Of a stretch of 12,729 nucleotides of DNA, positions 1 to 7,182 are shown one piece after another. Within the stretch, counting starts at the first letter, position 1, and each line of letters starts with the position of its first letter. The notes beneath the pieces were generated by a model that was not told the DNA's origin, did not search any database, and worked only from the letters and a program-made list of their open reading frames with translations. Made by a program: the position numbers and the translations under genes. Source of the stretch: an uncultured Elusimicrobiales bacterium (lineage in GTDB: Bacteria > Elusimicrobiota > Elusimicrobia > Elusimicrobiales > Elusimicrobiaceae); assembly GCA_905235355.1 (NCBI GenBank), contig CAJOLM010000020.1, forward strand, positions 1-12,729. The letters are read 5' to 3'.

Positions 1-10
1 CGGGAATGAC
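1..10. repeat. Possible half of an intergenic palindrome (truncated)
   Basis: The window opens with CGGGAATGAC, reading GTCATTCCCG on the minus strand. This word is typical of one arm of small palindromic intergenic repeats found in many bacteria, which often act as terminators. The second arm would lie outside the window. The remaining bases up to the GGDEF stop (11-39) are AT-rich and show nothing else. Confidence 0.2.
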
Positions 11-39
11 ATATATTTGATATTTTTAAATGCTCTTTT

Positions 40-1554
40 TTACGCTTCTTTTTTTTCTGTGGGAAGGCGGTCACATACTTCGCGGTATACGGCATAAGTG
101 CCGCGGCCGCCTTGCTTGACCCAGTACAAAGCCTTGTCTGCTTTTTCAAACAGTTCGGCCCCGGTCTTGCCGTCTTGCGGATAAGAAGCAACGCCTTGGC
201 TGATGCTGAGTGTGACGCGTTTTCCGTCGGTGTAGCGGTCCGGAATAGCAATGGCATTAATACGCTCTTTTAAGCGGCGGGCAATTATTTTGGCCTCATC
301 ACTATTGGTGCGCGGCAGCATAATTACCATTTCGTCCCCGCCGTAGCGGCAAGGGAAATCCGTCTGGCGCAAGCTGGTGCGGATCACGCGGCTGACTTCG
401 CGCAAGGCCCAGTCCCCAATTTGATGTCCGTACGTATCATTGATTTGTTTAAACCAATCAATATCAATAATCATCAGCGACATGATGAGGTCAAAGCGTT
501 TGGAGCGGTAAATTTCTTCGTTTAATTTTTCGTTAAAGAAACGGCGCACCGGCAGCTTGGTCAGCTCGTCGTAATTGGACAGCTCTTGCACGCGCTCAAA
601 CAGAGCGGCATTGTCAATAGCCAGCGCGATTTGGTTGGAAAATTGTTTCAGAGAAACAAAGTCTAAATAATCAATGCGCCGGCGGGAAAGCAAATTGTCA
701 AAGGTTAAAAAACCTACTTTATTGCGCTGCACCTGCAACGGAATATACACCACATTGTGTATCATGCGGTACGCCGCGCCCGAGTCAAAAATATCCCGCA
801 AGAGCGTGCGTTCATCTTCGGGCAAATCGTCCCCGCTTTGGCGCGCCACCGTGCCGGAAATATCCACGCCCCAAATATTTTTAATCTTTGTTCCGTCGTA
901 ATTAGTTTGATACAAGCGCACGCGGTCAAAGCGGAAATACTTTTGCACCCCTTGCAAAATAAGCTCCAGCCCGTCGGACAAGCGCAGCGAAGAAGCAAAA
1001 ATGGTGGCTAAATCATTGAGCGCCGTTGCGGTATTTAAGCGGCGGTTTTTAGCTTGGTCCACTTCGGTGTGCGTCAGCTGCAGCGAAATTTCTGCCGCCA
1101 CGCGTTTAATCAGGTGTACCTCTTGATCGGTAAACACACGGTTTTTGCGGAAGCGTTCCAAACGCAGCACCCCGACGCGTGTTTTGACCACATTTTTCAC
1201 ACTTTCCCCTTCTATCACCATGGTGGGGCATTTCCATTTTAATAGCACATAAACCGCAGGATAATTTAAATCGGTAGAGTCCGCCGCGCCGTCGCGCAAC
1301 AGCTCTTTTAGAAATTCCGGCTCGCTAAGTACTGAAATATCTTCTTGCATATCCATGCAATATTCTTTCTTGCACATCAGCTTGAGCGACAGCAGCGCGC
1401 GCTCTTGTTGCCAATCAAAGAAATACACGCGGTCCAGTTTAAATAACTCCAGCAGCGCCGGCAGCGCGCAGTCCAACAAATCGCGCTTGTTTTCCGCGTT
1501 GACATTAATTTTTTGGCTGAATTTAAATAATGCGTAAGATTCTTTATCAAACAT
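40..1554 (-). CDS. GAF-GAF-GGDEF protein, probable diguanylate cyclase
   Basis: This 504-residue protein probably makes cyclic di-GMP from two GTP in the cytoplasm. Two GAF-like sensor regions (about residues 20-160 and 175-320) precede a GGDEF domain (about 325-490). Seen in the cyclase domain are the metal-site DIDWF (364-368), NDTYGH (372-377), the signature GGDEM (405-409; the usual fifth residue is Phe), and KADKALYWVKQGGRG (471-485). An inhibitory-site RxxD (RQTD, 396-399) lies five residues before the signature, as expected for product inhibition. There is no signal peptide or membrane segment, so sensing should be intracellular; the ligand is unknown. The ATG lies 2 nt after the stop of the solute-binding-like gene, with AAGGGG as ribosome site inside that gene's end, so the two are likely co-translated. 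It is the last visible gene of the run. Cyclase family is confident; activity of the Met variant is inferred. Confidence 0.9.
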   Translation of the reverse strand: MFDKESYALFKFSQKINVNAENKRDLLDCALPALLELFKLDRVYFFDWQQERALLSLKLMCKKEYCMDMQEDISVLSEPEFLKELLRDGAADSTDLNYPAVYVLLKWKCPTMVIEGESVKNVVKTRVGVLRLERFRKNRVFTDQEVHLIKRVAAEISLQLTHTEVDQAKNRRLNTATALNDLATIFASSLRLSDGLELILQGVQKYFRFDRVRLYQTNYDGTKIKNIWGVDISGTVARQSGDDLPEDERTLLRDIFDSGAAYRMIHNVVYIPLQVQRNKVGFLTFDNLLSRRRIDYLDFVSLKQFSNQIALAIDNAALFERVQELSNYDELTKLPVRRFFNEKLNEEIYRSKRFDLIMSLMIIDIDWFKQINDTYGHQIGDWALREVSRVIRTSLRQTDFPCRYGGDEMVIMLPRTNSDEAKIIARRLKERINAIAIPDRYTDGKRVTLSISQGVASYPQDGKTGAELFEKADKALYWVKQGGRGTYAVYREVCDRLPTEKKEA

Positions 1555-1556
1555 AC

Positions 1557-2759
1557 TTACCCCTTGTACAACGACAGCAAATACTGCACTTCTTTGGCGG
1601 CATGGTCCAGCTCTGCGTCCAAGCTGGCCTGCGTAAAGCGCCCTTCTACAATTTGCGTCGCACTCACTGCCAGTACCTTATTTAATATTTCCACCACAGT
1701 ACCTGTAATCGTGATATTAGGCAACGTGCGCGACGAGGCTAAAATCTGGCGGTAAATATGCAGACGCGGCGAAGAAGAAATGAAATTTTCAAAACTCTCT
1801 GCCACCGCGGGAAATACTTCCATCATTTTAGCGTAGCTGATTTGATTGTCCGGCCGCGCGCACCATTTAATAAACTTAAGCGCCGTTTCTTTATCTTGCC
1901 CGACGGTATTAATCATCAAATTCATACCGGACAGATAGGCTTGCGCTTTTTCCCCGGTGCGCGGCACGGGTACGGTATGCACGTGTACGCCTTTTTTACC
2001 CTCAAAGCTGGACACCCCTTGCTTGCGCGAAATGAGCATGCTCGCCTTTCCAGTCAGCATCGTGCCCAGGCTGCCGCGTTCACGCAAAATGGGCATATAA
2101 TTTTTAAGCGCAAGTGTAATGTAATCCTTCACGCCTTGCTTAAAAGCAGCGGAGTTAATTTGCGTGTCGCGCAAATCTTCCGTCAGTAAATCAGCCCCGC
2201 GGCCCCAAATTTCCATAAAGGCACTGCGCGTGGAAAGTGAGCCGCGCCAGTCGCTATTTTGCATTGGAAAATATCCGTCCGTACCCGCAAAATGTTTTTG
2301 CAACCGCGCGCAAATATCCAGCAACCCGTCCCAGGTGGACAGTTCCTCTTGCGGATTTGTGCTCACTTGTTTGAGATGATCTGCCCGGTAATGCAGCGCG
2401 CTGATATCAAACCACCACGGGCAAGAATAAATATCTTTCGTACCCGGACGGTAACAATGCGGGCGCAGCGGCTCCAAGCACGGCAAAAGCGAAATGGCCG
2501 GATCTAATTTGGATAAATTTTCCGCCACACCGGCACGCGTCAGCAGTGCCGTCCAGTAATGCGGGATTTGCACCACGTCGGGTATTGTTTCATGTGAGGC
2601 AGGATTTTTAAGCGTGAAAATCTTTTTCCACAAAATATTGCGCGTGTATACCGACACCTGCACATCTGTGCCCGGGTGTTCTTTCTGAAAACGCTCCACC
2701 AGTTTTTTATAATCGGTTTTGGTATGTGAGCCGGCATCCGGCATGACCCATAAAAGCAT
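1557..2759 (-). CDS. Solute-binding-protein-like (family 1, sugar type) lacking a signal peptide
   Basis: The 400-residue product resembles family 1 extracellular solute-binding proteins of sugar ABC transporters: an opening WVMPDAG strand (4-10), YKKLVERFQKEHPG (17-30), DVVQIPHYW (61-69), the hinge-region YSCPWWFDISALHY (111-124), and LSGMNLMINTVGQDKETALKFIKW (276-299; typical C-lobe). Length fits the mature part of the family. It is odd that the protein begins directly at the first strand of the mature fold: no hydrophobic leader and no lipobox. None can lie upstream, because the preceding in-frame codon is the TAA of tsaD. A GGGGGA ribosome site sits in the tsaD end. No permease or ATPase genes are nearby. 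It could be a cytoplasmic ligand sensor working with the GGDEF gene that follows, a relic of a transporter gene, or an assembly artefact. Fold assignment is fairly sure; function is unknown. Confidence 0.82.
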   Translation of the reverse strand: MLLWVMPDAGSHTKTDYKKLVERFQKEHPGTDVQVSVYTRNILWKKIFTLKNPASHETIPDVVQIPHYWTALLTRAGVAENLSKLDPAISLLPCLEPLRPHCYRPGTKDIYSCPWWFDISALHYRADHLKQVSTNPQEELSTWDGLLDICARLQKHFAGTDGYFPMQNSDWRGSLSTRSAFMEIWGRGADLLTEDLRDTQINSAAFKQGVKDYITLALKNYMPILRERGSLGTMLTGKASMLISRKQGVSSFEGKKGVHVHTVPVPRTGEKAQAYLSGMNLMINTVGQDKETALKFIKWCARPDNQISYAKMMEVFPAVAESFENFISSSPRLHIYRQILASSRTLPNITITGTVVEILNKVLAVSATQIVEGRFTQASLDAELDHAAKEVQYLLSLYKG

Positions 2760-3785
2760 TTACTTCCCCCAATTTTTTATCTTTAAGTTCGGGTTAATAT
2801 TAATATCCCATTTCTGCGTCAGCGCGTTTGCGCCCGCATGCTCCAGTTGCCGCCAGGCTGCCAGCGCAATCATAGCAGCATTGTCTGACGACATACCGCG
2901 CGGTACAAAACGCACCGCTATATGATGTTGCGCGCCCGCGGCGTTCATCTTTTCACGCAGCAAACTATTGGCTGCTACGCCGCCGCCTACGGCAATTTGT
3001 TTTACTTTATATTTTTTAGCGGCTTGTATTGTTTTCTTTACCAATGTTTCGCAAACCGCTTCTTCAAAACTGGCGCAAATGTCCGGCACGCTTACGTCTT
3101 TGTGGTCGCGCAAATAATAGCTGACCGACGTCTTAATTCCGCTAAACGAAAAATCCCATGTGCCCGGCAATAGCGGCCGCGGGAAATTAACCGCGTCCCG
3201 CCGCCCTTTTAGTGCCTGGGCAGACACTTGCGGACCGCCCGGATAAGCTAGGCCCAAGAGCTTAGCTACCTTGTCAAATGCTTCTCCGGCTGCGTCATCA
3301 CGCGTGCGCCCCAGCACCTTATAATCGCCATAGCCTTTGACATACCACAATTCTGTATGCCCCCCTGATACTATAAGCGCAATCAACGGAAAAGACAAGG
3401 GGTATTTTACTTCTCCGTCCTCAAATTCACAGGCAAACAAATGACCTTCTAAATGGTTTACCCCAATTATAGGAATTTTTTTAAGCCGGCTAAAAGTTTC
3501 CGCAGCCACCCGGCCCACCATCAGTCCGCCCGGCAGACCCGGCCCGTGTGCAAAAGCTACTGCGTCCACCGGATGTTTACCAACGGTCTGTGAAATAACC
3601 GCCGCAATTTTGGCCGCGTGTGCGCGGCTGGCTAACTCCGGCACAACCCCATGGTATTTTTTATGCTCCTCAATTTGCGAATAAATTACATTAGATAGCA
3701 CCTTCTGTCCCCCTTCCAGCAAGGAGGCGGACGTTTCATCGCAGGTGCTTTCTATTCCTAAAATACAAAAGTCTTTTTTTAACAT
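2760..3785 (-). CDS. tsaD: tRNA N6-adenosine threonylcarbamoyltransferase TsaD
   Basis: TsaD transfers the threonylcarbamoyl group from threonylcarbamoyl-AMP to A37 of tRNAs that read ANN codons, making t6A, in complex with TsaB and TsaE. With the start at 3785 the protein has 341 residues, the usual family length. Seen are the N-terminal GIESTCDETSASL (10-22), the metal-binding HLEGH (111-115), IVSGGHTEL (138-146), DDAAGEAFDKVAKLLGL (163-179), GGGVAANSLLR (267-277) and SSDNAAMIA (299-307). The open frame extends to 3884, but the extra 33 residues are Lys/Arg-rich, match nothing in the family and lie inside ctpA. The chosen ATG is one base after the ctpA stop (TAGTATG) and has no clear Shine-Dalgarno, suggesting translational coupling. 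The stop is directly followed, in the same frame, by the ATG of the next gene. tsaB and tsaE are not in the window. Confidence 0.96.
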   Translation of the reverse strand: MLKKDFCILGIESTCDETSASLLEGGQKVLSNVIYSQIEEHKKYHGVVPELASRAHAAKIAAVISQTVGKHPVDAVAFAHGPGLPGGLMVGRVAAETFSRLKKIPIIGVNHLEGHLFACEFEDGEVKYPLSFPLIALIVSGGHTELWYVKGYGDYKVLGRTRDDAAGEAFDKVAKLLGLAYPGGPQVSAQALKGRRDAVNFPRPLLPGTWDFSFSGIKTSVSYYLRDHKDVSVPDICASFEEAVCETLVKKTIQAAKKYKVKQIAVGGGVAANSLLREKMNAAGAQHHIAVRFVPRGMSSDNAAMIALAAWRQLEHAGANALTQKWDININPNLKIKNWGK

Positions 3786-3786
3786 A

Positions 3787-5151
3787 CTATTTTTTATGGA
3801 CGGCGTTTTTAGCCTGTTGCGCAGCTCCGGCTTCCAGCTCGGCTTTTTCGCGCGCGGCCTTTTCCAGTTCTTCTTTTTTAGCAATAATTTTTTCCGGACC
3901 TTCTTTCAAAATTTCCACCGCTTTATCTAGCACCGGGTCCTTGGCGGTAAACTCGGTTTTGGGCTGCTCTTTACCCGGAGTATATACAATACTATTGTAT
4001 TGCATAAATACTTTGGCTTCTTCCCGCGCGTCCACTTTTACTTCCACATCCGGGAAAATGCCGCCTTCGTCTTTTTTACTTTTATCGCGGTAATCGCGCT
4101 GAATAAGCCGCCCTTTGGGAGTATAGTATTTCGCAATGGTTAAACGCAAAGCAGCCCCGTCTGCTAGCGGCATCACCTGCTGCACACTGGCTTTACCAAA
4201 ACTGCGCTGCCCGACAATCACCGCGCGGTCATTATCCTGTAGCGCACCGGACACAATTTCGCTGGCACTGGCGGACCCTTGGTTAATCAGCACCACCATA
4301 GGCAAATCCGGATACAAAGCTTGCGCTTGCGTTCTGAACTCCTGATAAAACTCCGGCTTGCGACCCTGGGTGTATACAATCATTTGATTGTCTCCCATAA
4401 ACAGCTGCGCAACTTCAGCCGCGCCGTTTAACAGCCCGCCCGGATTAAAACGCAAATCCAGGACCAAACTTTTCATACCTTGTTTAGTTAAAGCAGCCAA
4501 CGCTTTTTGCAATTCTTCCGTGCTGTGACCGGAGAAGTCTACCAGATATACATAGCCGATATGGTCCGGCAACATGCGGTAATACACCACTTCCGGCACA
4601 ATTTTTTCGCGTTTAAAATGATACTCCGGCAACTCCTTATATTCCCCGGTTGCTTCGTCTTTGCGGCTCATAGTAATGCGCACCTTGCTGCCCACTTTAC
4701 CGCGCATTAACTCTACCGCTTCATCCAAATCCATATTGATAAGCTCTTTATCATCTACCCGTAAAATACGATCCCCCGGCATGACGCCTGCTTTAAAAGC
4801 GGGCGTGCCCGGCATGGGGCTCATAACCGTCACAAAACCGTCCACTTTGCTCAAGCGGATACCCAGACCGCCAAACTCCCCGCGGGTATCGTTTTTGAGC
4901 GTGTTATAATCTTTGGGCTCCAGATATTGCGAAAAATCGTCCAAATTGTCCACCATACCGCGGATAGCACCTTTGATTAACGTTTCGCTATCGGTGGGCT
5001 CTACATAGTTTTCCTTAATATATTCCAGTACATTCATAAAAGTGCGCAACTGTTTCAGACCGCTATCTACTGCTCCGTAAGCATACGGAAATAAAGTTCC
5101 CACAAAGAAAACGGTTGCCACCCAAACGGCTATTTTTGTTCTTTTATTCAT
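3787..5151 (-). CDS. ctpA: C-terminal processing serine protease (S41, CtpA/Prc type)
   Basis: This is a periplasmic S41 protease that cleaves proteins near their C-terminus; in other bacteria such enzymes trim or degrade cell-wall enzymes. With the start at 5151 it has 454 residues. A hydrophobic N-terminal segment (7-24) is a signal peptide or anchor. A PDZ domain spans about 90-175 (GLGIRL, AGVMPGDRIL). The protease domain contains DLRFNPGGLL (232-241) and GSASASEIVSGAL (292-304). Ser295, Lys320 and Gln324 have the 25- and 4-residue spacings known for the Ser-Lys-Gln triad of this family, so it should be active. The C-terminus is a Lys/Glu/Ala-rich helix. A start at 5190 is possible but would overlap envC; the 5151 ATG has GAGGA four bases upstream and begins just before the hydrophobic segment. 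It lies 20 nt after the envC-like gene, a common arrangement that supports a cell-wall role. The symbol marks the family, not a proven orthologue. Confidence 0.94.
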   Translation of the reverse strand: MNKRTKIAVWVATVFFVGTLFPYAYGAVDSGLKQLRTFMNVLEYIKENYVEPTDSETLIKGAIRGMVDNLDDFSQYLEPKDYNTLKNDTRGEFGGLGIRLSKVDGFVTVMSPMPGTPAFKAGVMPGDRILRVDDKELINMDLDEAVELMRGKVGSKVRITMSRKDEATGEYKELPEYHFKREKIVPEVVYYRMLPDHIGYVYLVDFSGHSTEELQKALAALTKQGMKSLVLDLRFNPGGLLNGAAEVAQLFMGDNQMIVYTQGRKPEFYQEFRTQAQALYPDLPMVVLINQGSASASEIVSGALQDNDRAVIVGQRSFGKASVQQVMPLADGAALRLTIAKYYTPKGRLIQRDYRDKSKKDEGGIFPDVEVKVDAREEAKVFMQYNSIVYTPGKEQPKTEFTAKDPVLDKAVEILKEGPEKIIAKKEELEKAAREKAELEAGAAQQAKNAVHKK

Positions 5152-5171
5152 AATATCCTCTAACTGATAAA

Positions 5172-6353
5172 TTATTTTGTTTTCAGCCAATCCAACGGAT
5201 CCACCGCTGTAGTGCCTTGGCGTGTTTCAAAATATACCGCATAACGTCCGGTGCCGGAGCTTTGCTGTGTGTCCAGCCCGGCTGCGCCAATGATACCGCC
5301 TTGCGGTAGTTTAGCACCCACTTCGGTTTCTATTTTACTTAAAAATCCGTAAATACTGAAAAATCCTTTTCCATGGTCTACAATGACCACATTGCCGTAT
5401 GAGCGGAACGGCCCTGCGTAAATAACATCTCCGGCAGCTACCGTTTTGACAGGCTCTCCGGCTTTGGCAGAAATTTTAATACCGTCGCGGAAAATCCACG
5501 TGTTTAAATCTGCACGATATTCTTTACCAAAGGAACTAATCACTTTCCCATTTACAGGCCATGGTAAAGAGAAACGCGGCAAATCAATTTTAGCAATAGA
5601 AGACGGCGCTTTTTCGGTGGTTTTGCTGGTCTTTTTGGCAGCTGCTGCACTAGCGGCTTTACGCTGCCGCTCAAATTTCGCTAACAAGTCATCTAATGCG
5701 CGGGCCGATTTATTAAGCTCATTAATCTCCTTGCGTACGGCTTCTACTTTCTTTTTAGCCTGAGTTAAATCTTGCTGTTTTTTTAAGAAATTAGTGGTAA
5801 TAATTTTTTGCTTCTTCTGAATTTCGGAGCTTTGCGCCATTAATTTTTGATTACGTTTTTCAAAGTCATAAATTTTTTGTTTGGCAGCTTCATTTCCTTC
5901 TTGTAATGCCACGGAAAATGCCGCTTTGTGTAGCAGCGCCCGTTCTACAAATATTTCTTCTTCCAAATGAGTGTCCCCCGCACACAACCCACAAGCGGGA
6001 GTCAAATAATATTCCACCAATTCATCACTTAACACTCCACGCCACATGGGCATACTGCGTTCCATAGCAGCGCGTTTATCTTCGGTAGATAAAAGGGTTT
6101 GTTCCACATAATTAATGTCAGATTCCAATTTGCTTTTCTCGCGCAGCGCCTCTGCCTTGCGGTTTTCCAAAGCGGAAATTTCTTTAGAAATAGCTTTTTC
6201 TTCCTCGCGGTATTTTTTCAATTCTTCTTCTTTTTGGGCGGCCTGTTTTTTAAGCTGTTCCAATTCTTTTTTGCGCGCAGCATCTTCCCCCGCGCCATAC
6301 GCGGTGGAAACAGAAAACAAGCACGCAAAGAATAGAATTAGAATTTTTGCCAT
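5172..6353 (-). CDS. envC: EnvC-like activator: coiled coil plus degenerate LytM (M23) domain
   Basis: This is probably a periplasmic adaptor that activates cell-wall amidases at the septum and is held by FtsX. The 393-residue protein has a signal peptide (1-20, cut after AYG), long charged coiled coils (about 22-115 and 155-235), a linker, and a C-terminal LytM domain starting at FSLPWPVNGKVISSFG (261-276). All three expected zinc-ligand sites are replaced: the first His motif reads FRDGIKI (288-294), the YAHL site reads YGFL (335-338), and the HxH site reads AVY (372-374). This is the pattern of non-catalytic EnvC rather than an active endopeptidase. A CGLC pair (121-124) interrupts the coiled coil, which is unusual. 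The gene overlaps the end of ftsX by 16 bases, and the start is set by the signal peptide. Cys11 does not form a good lipobox. The family is confident; the partner amidase is not in the window. Confidence 0.9.
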   Translation of the reverse strand: MAKILILFFACLFSVSTAYGAGEDAARKKELEQLKKQAAQKEEELKKYREEEKAISKEISALENRKAEALREKSKLESDINYVEQTLLSTEDKRAAMERSMPMWRGVLSDELVEYYLTPACGLCAGDTHLEEEIFVERALLHKAAFSVALQEGNEAAKQKIYDFEKRNQKLMAQSSEIQKKQKIITTNFLKKQQDLTQAKKKVEAVRKEINELNKSARALDDLLAKFERQRKAASAAAAKKTSKTTEKAPSSIAKIDLPRFSLPWPVNGKVISSFGKEYRADLNTWIFRDGIKISAKAGEPVKTVAAGDVIYAGPFRSYGNVVIVDHGKGFFSIYGFLSKIETEVGAKLPQGGIIGAAGLDTQQSSGTGRYAVYFETRQGTTAVDPLDWLKTK

Positions 6354-7123
6354 TTACCTAACGTCCATCCCCATAAAGCACAAAATACGGCTATTCCTAT
6401 TTGACGGATCTCCGAAGTGAAATCGGCAAGACCGTCTGCCAGCAACCCCAGCGGATATAAAATAAGCACTACTATCCCAAAGGAAAGCGCCCACGCCAAA
6501 AGTGCCGAAACGACACCGCCCTTTACATGCGTCACCCCCCGCACCGGATACGCTTCTACCAAAAACATAAATGCAACAAATAGTACCAGTGCCAGCACCA
6601 GTATTACATGAACGCTGCGCAACAACATACCACTTATAAAGGCCGCTTGCGCCTGGACAGCAGAATATTTGACGGATAATTGCGGATACGCGGCGGCTAA
6701 ACTTTCCGCCACTAACGGCATATTATTGATGGCCCGGTCCGTTAGTTTTACTTCAAAATAAGCGGGCATCGGATCGCGCCCCAAAGTGACCAGTGCTTCT
6801 GTCAATGCGGCATTGCGCGCCTGTAAAGCCGCCAGCGCGTCCGCCGGGGAAAATAATTTGACGCTGACCACATCTTCGTTGGCGCTTAAACTTTCCCCAA
6901 TCACATTCAGCGTTTCATTGTCTGTACTGGTGCTAACGACTAGCATCACTTTAAAATCTTGCGTTAATGCTTCATGATATTGCTGCAATTTCTGTTGTAG
7001 CAGACTTACCGTCTGCCATAAAAGTGCCACGGCAAACACCAGCACAAATAAACGCCGGTAGCCGTGAAAAAGCACTTTAGTAGTCTTCTTTTTCTTAGGC
7101 GTGTCTTCTAAAAACTTTTCCAT
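6338..7123 (-). CDS. ftsX: Cell division protein FtsX, shortened
   Basis: FtsX is the inner-membrane half of FtsEX, which links ATP hydrolysis by FtsE in the cytoplasm to activation of EnvC-type or PcsB/CwlO-type wall hydrolase partners outside. The 261-residue product shows a basic N-terminus, TM1 (about 25-42), an extracytoplasmic domain (43-168) holding DPMPAYFEVKL (117-127; the family's NPLPxSFEV element), then TM2 (170-189), TM3 (203-227) and TM4 (241-256). It is shorter than the usual roughly 300 residues. Most of the missing length is the cytoplasmic loop between TM2 and TM3, here only about 13 residues (190-202), with no trace of the usual MKLVGA-containing segment. No ftsE lies beside it; glgA is upstream. 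An AAGGAG ribosome site lies 5 nt before the ATG. Its 3' end overlaps the envC-like gene, which supports the assignment. FtsX identity is quite sure; normal FtsE coupling is doubtful. Confidence 0.88.
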   Translation of the reverse strand: MEKFLEDTPKKKKTTKVLFHGYRRLFVLVFAVALLWQTVSLLQQKLQQYHEALTQDFKVMLVVSTSTDNETLNVIGESLSANEDVVSVKLFSPADALAALQARNAALTEALVTLGRDPMPAYFEVKLTDRAINNMPLVAESLAAAYPQLSVKYSAVQAQAAFISGMLLRSVHVILVLALVLFVAFMFLVEAYPVRGVTHVKGGVVSALLAWALSFGIVVLILYPLGLLADGLADFTSEIRQIGIAVFCALWGWTLGKWQKF

Positions 7124-7182
7124 AAAACTCCTTCTGTTTTAGCACAAATTCAAAACTTTTTCCACTATTTCTCCGGTTTTTC
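7124..7182 (-). other. 59-nt spacer between glgA and ftsX with strong ribosome site
   Basis: This is the only spacer longer than 20 nt inside the eleven-gene run, so it is the likeliest place for an internal promoter or processing site. On the minus strand it is A-rich and ends with AGAAGGAG five bases before the ftsX ATG. The ribosome site sits in the loop of a possible weak 5-bp AAAAC/GTTTT hairpin. I see no convincing -35/-10 pair and no terminator. Confidence 0.4.

Noticed and set aside
1758..2189. Plus-strand open frame antisense to the binding-protein gene (143 codons)
   Set aside because: Composition is that of an antisense shadow, no family features, and the minus frame is clearly coding.
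3786..3884. N-terminal extension of tsaD (33 more residues, start at 3884)
   Set aside because: It lies wholly inside the end of ctpA, is Lys/Arg-rich, and precedes the family's normal N-terminus; the ATG at 3785 gives standard length.
5152..5190. Earlier ATG for the S41 protease at 5190
   Set aside because: It overlaps the envC-like gene and puts 13 polar residues before the signal segment; the ATG at 5151 has a proper GAGGA site.
7124..7140. Hairpin hiding the ftsX ribosome site (AAAAC/GTTTT)
   Set aside because: Only five mostly A-T pairs; too weak to claim regulation.
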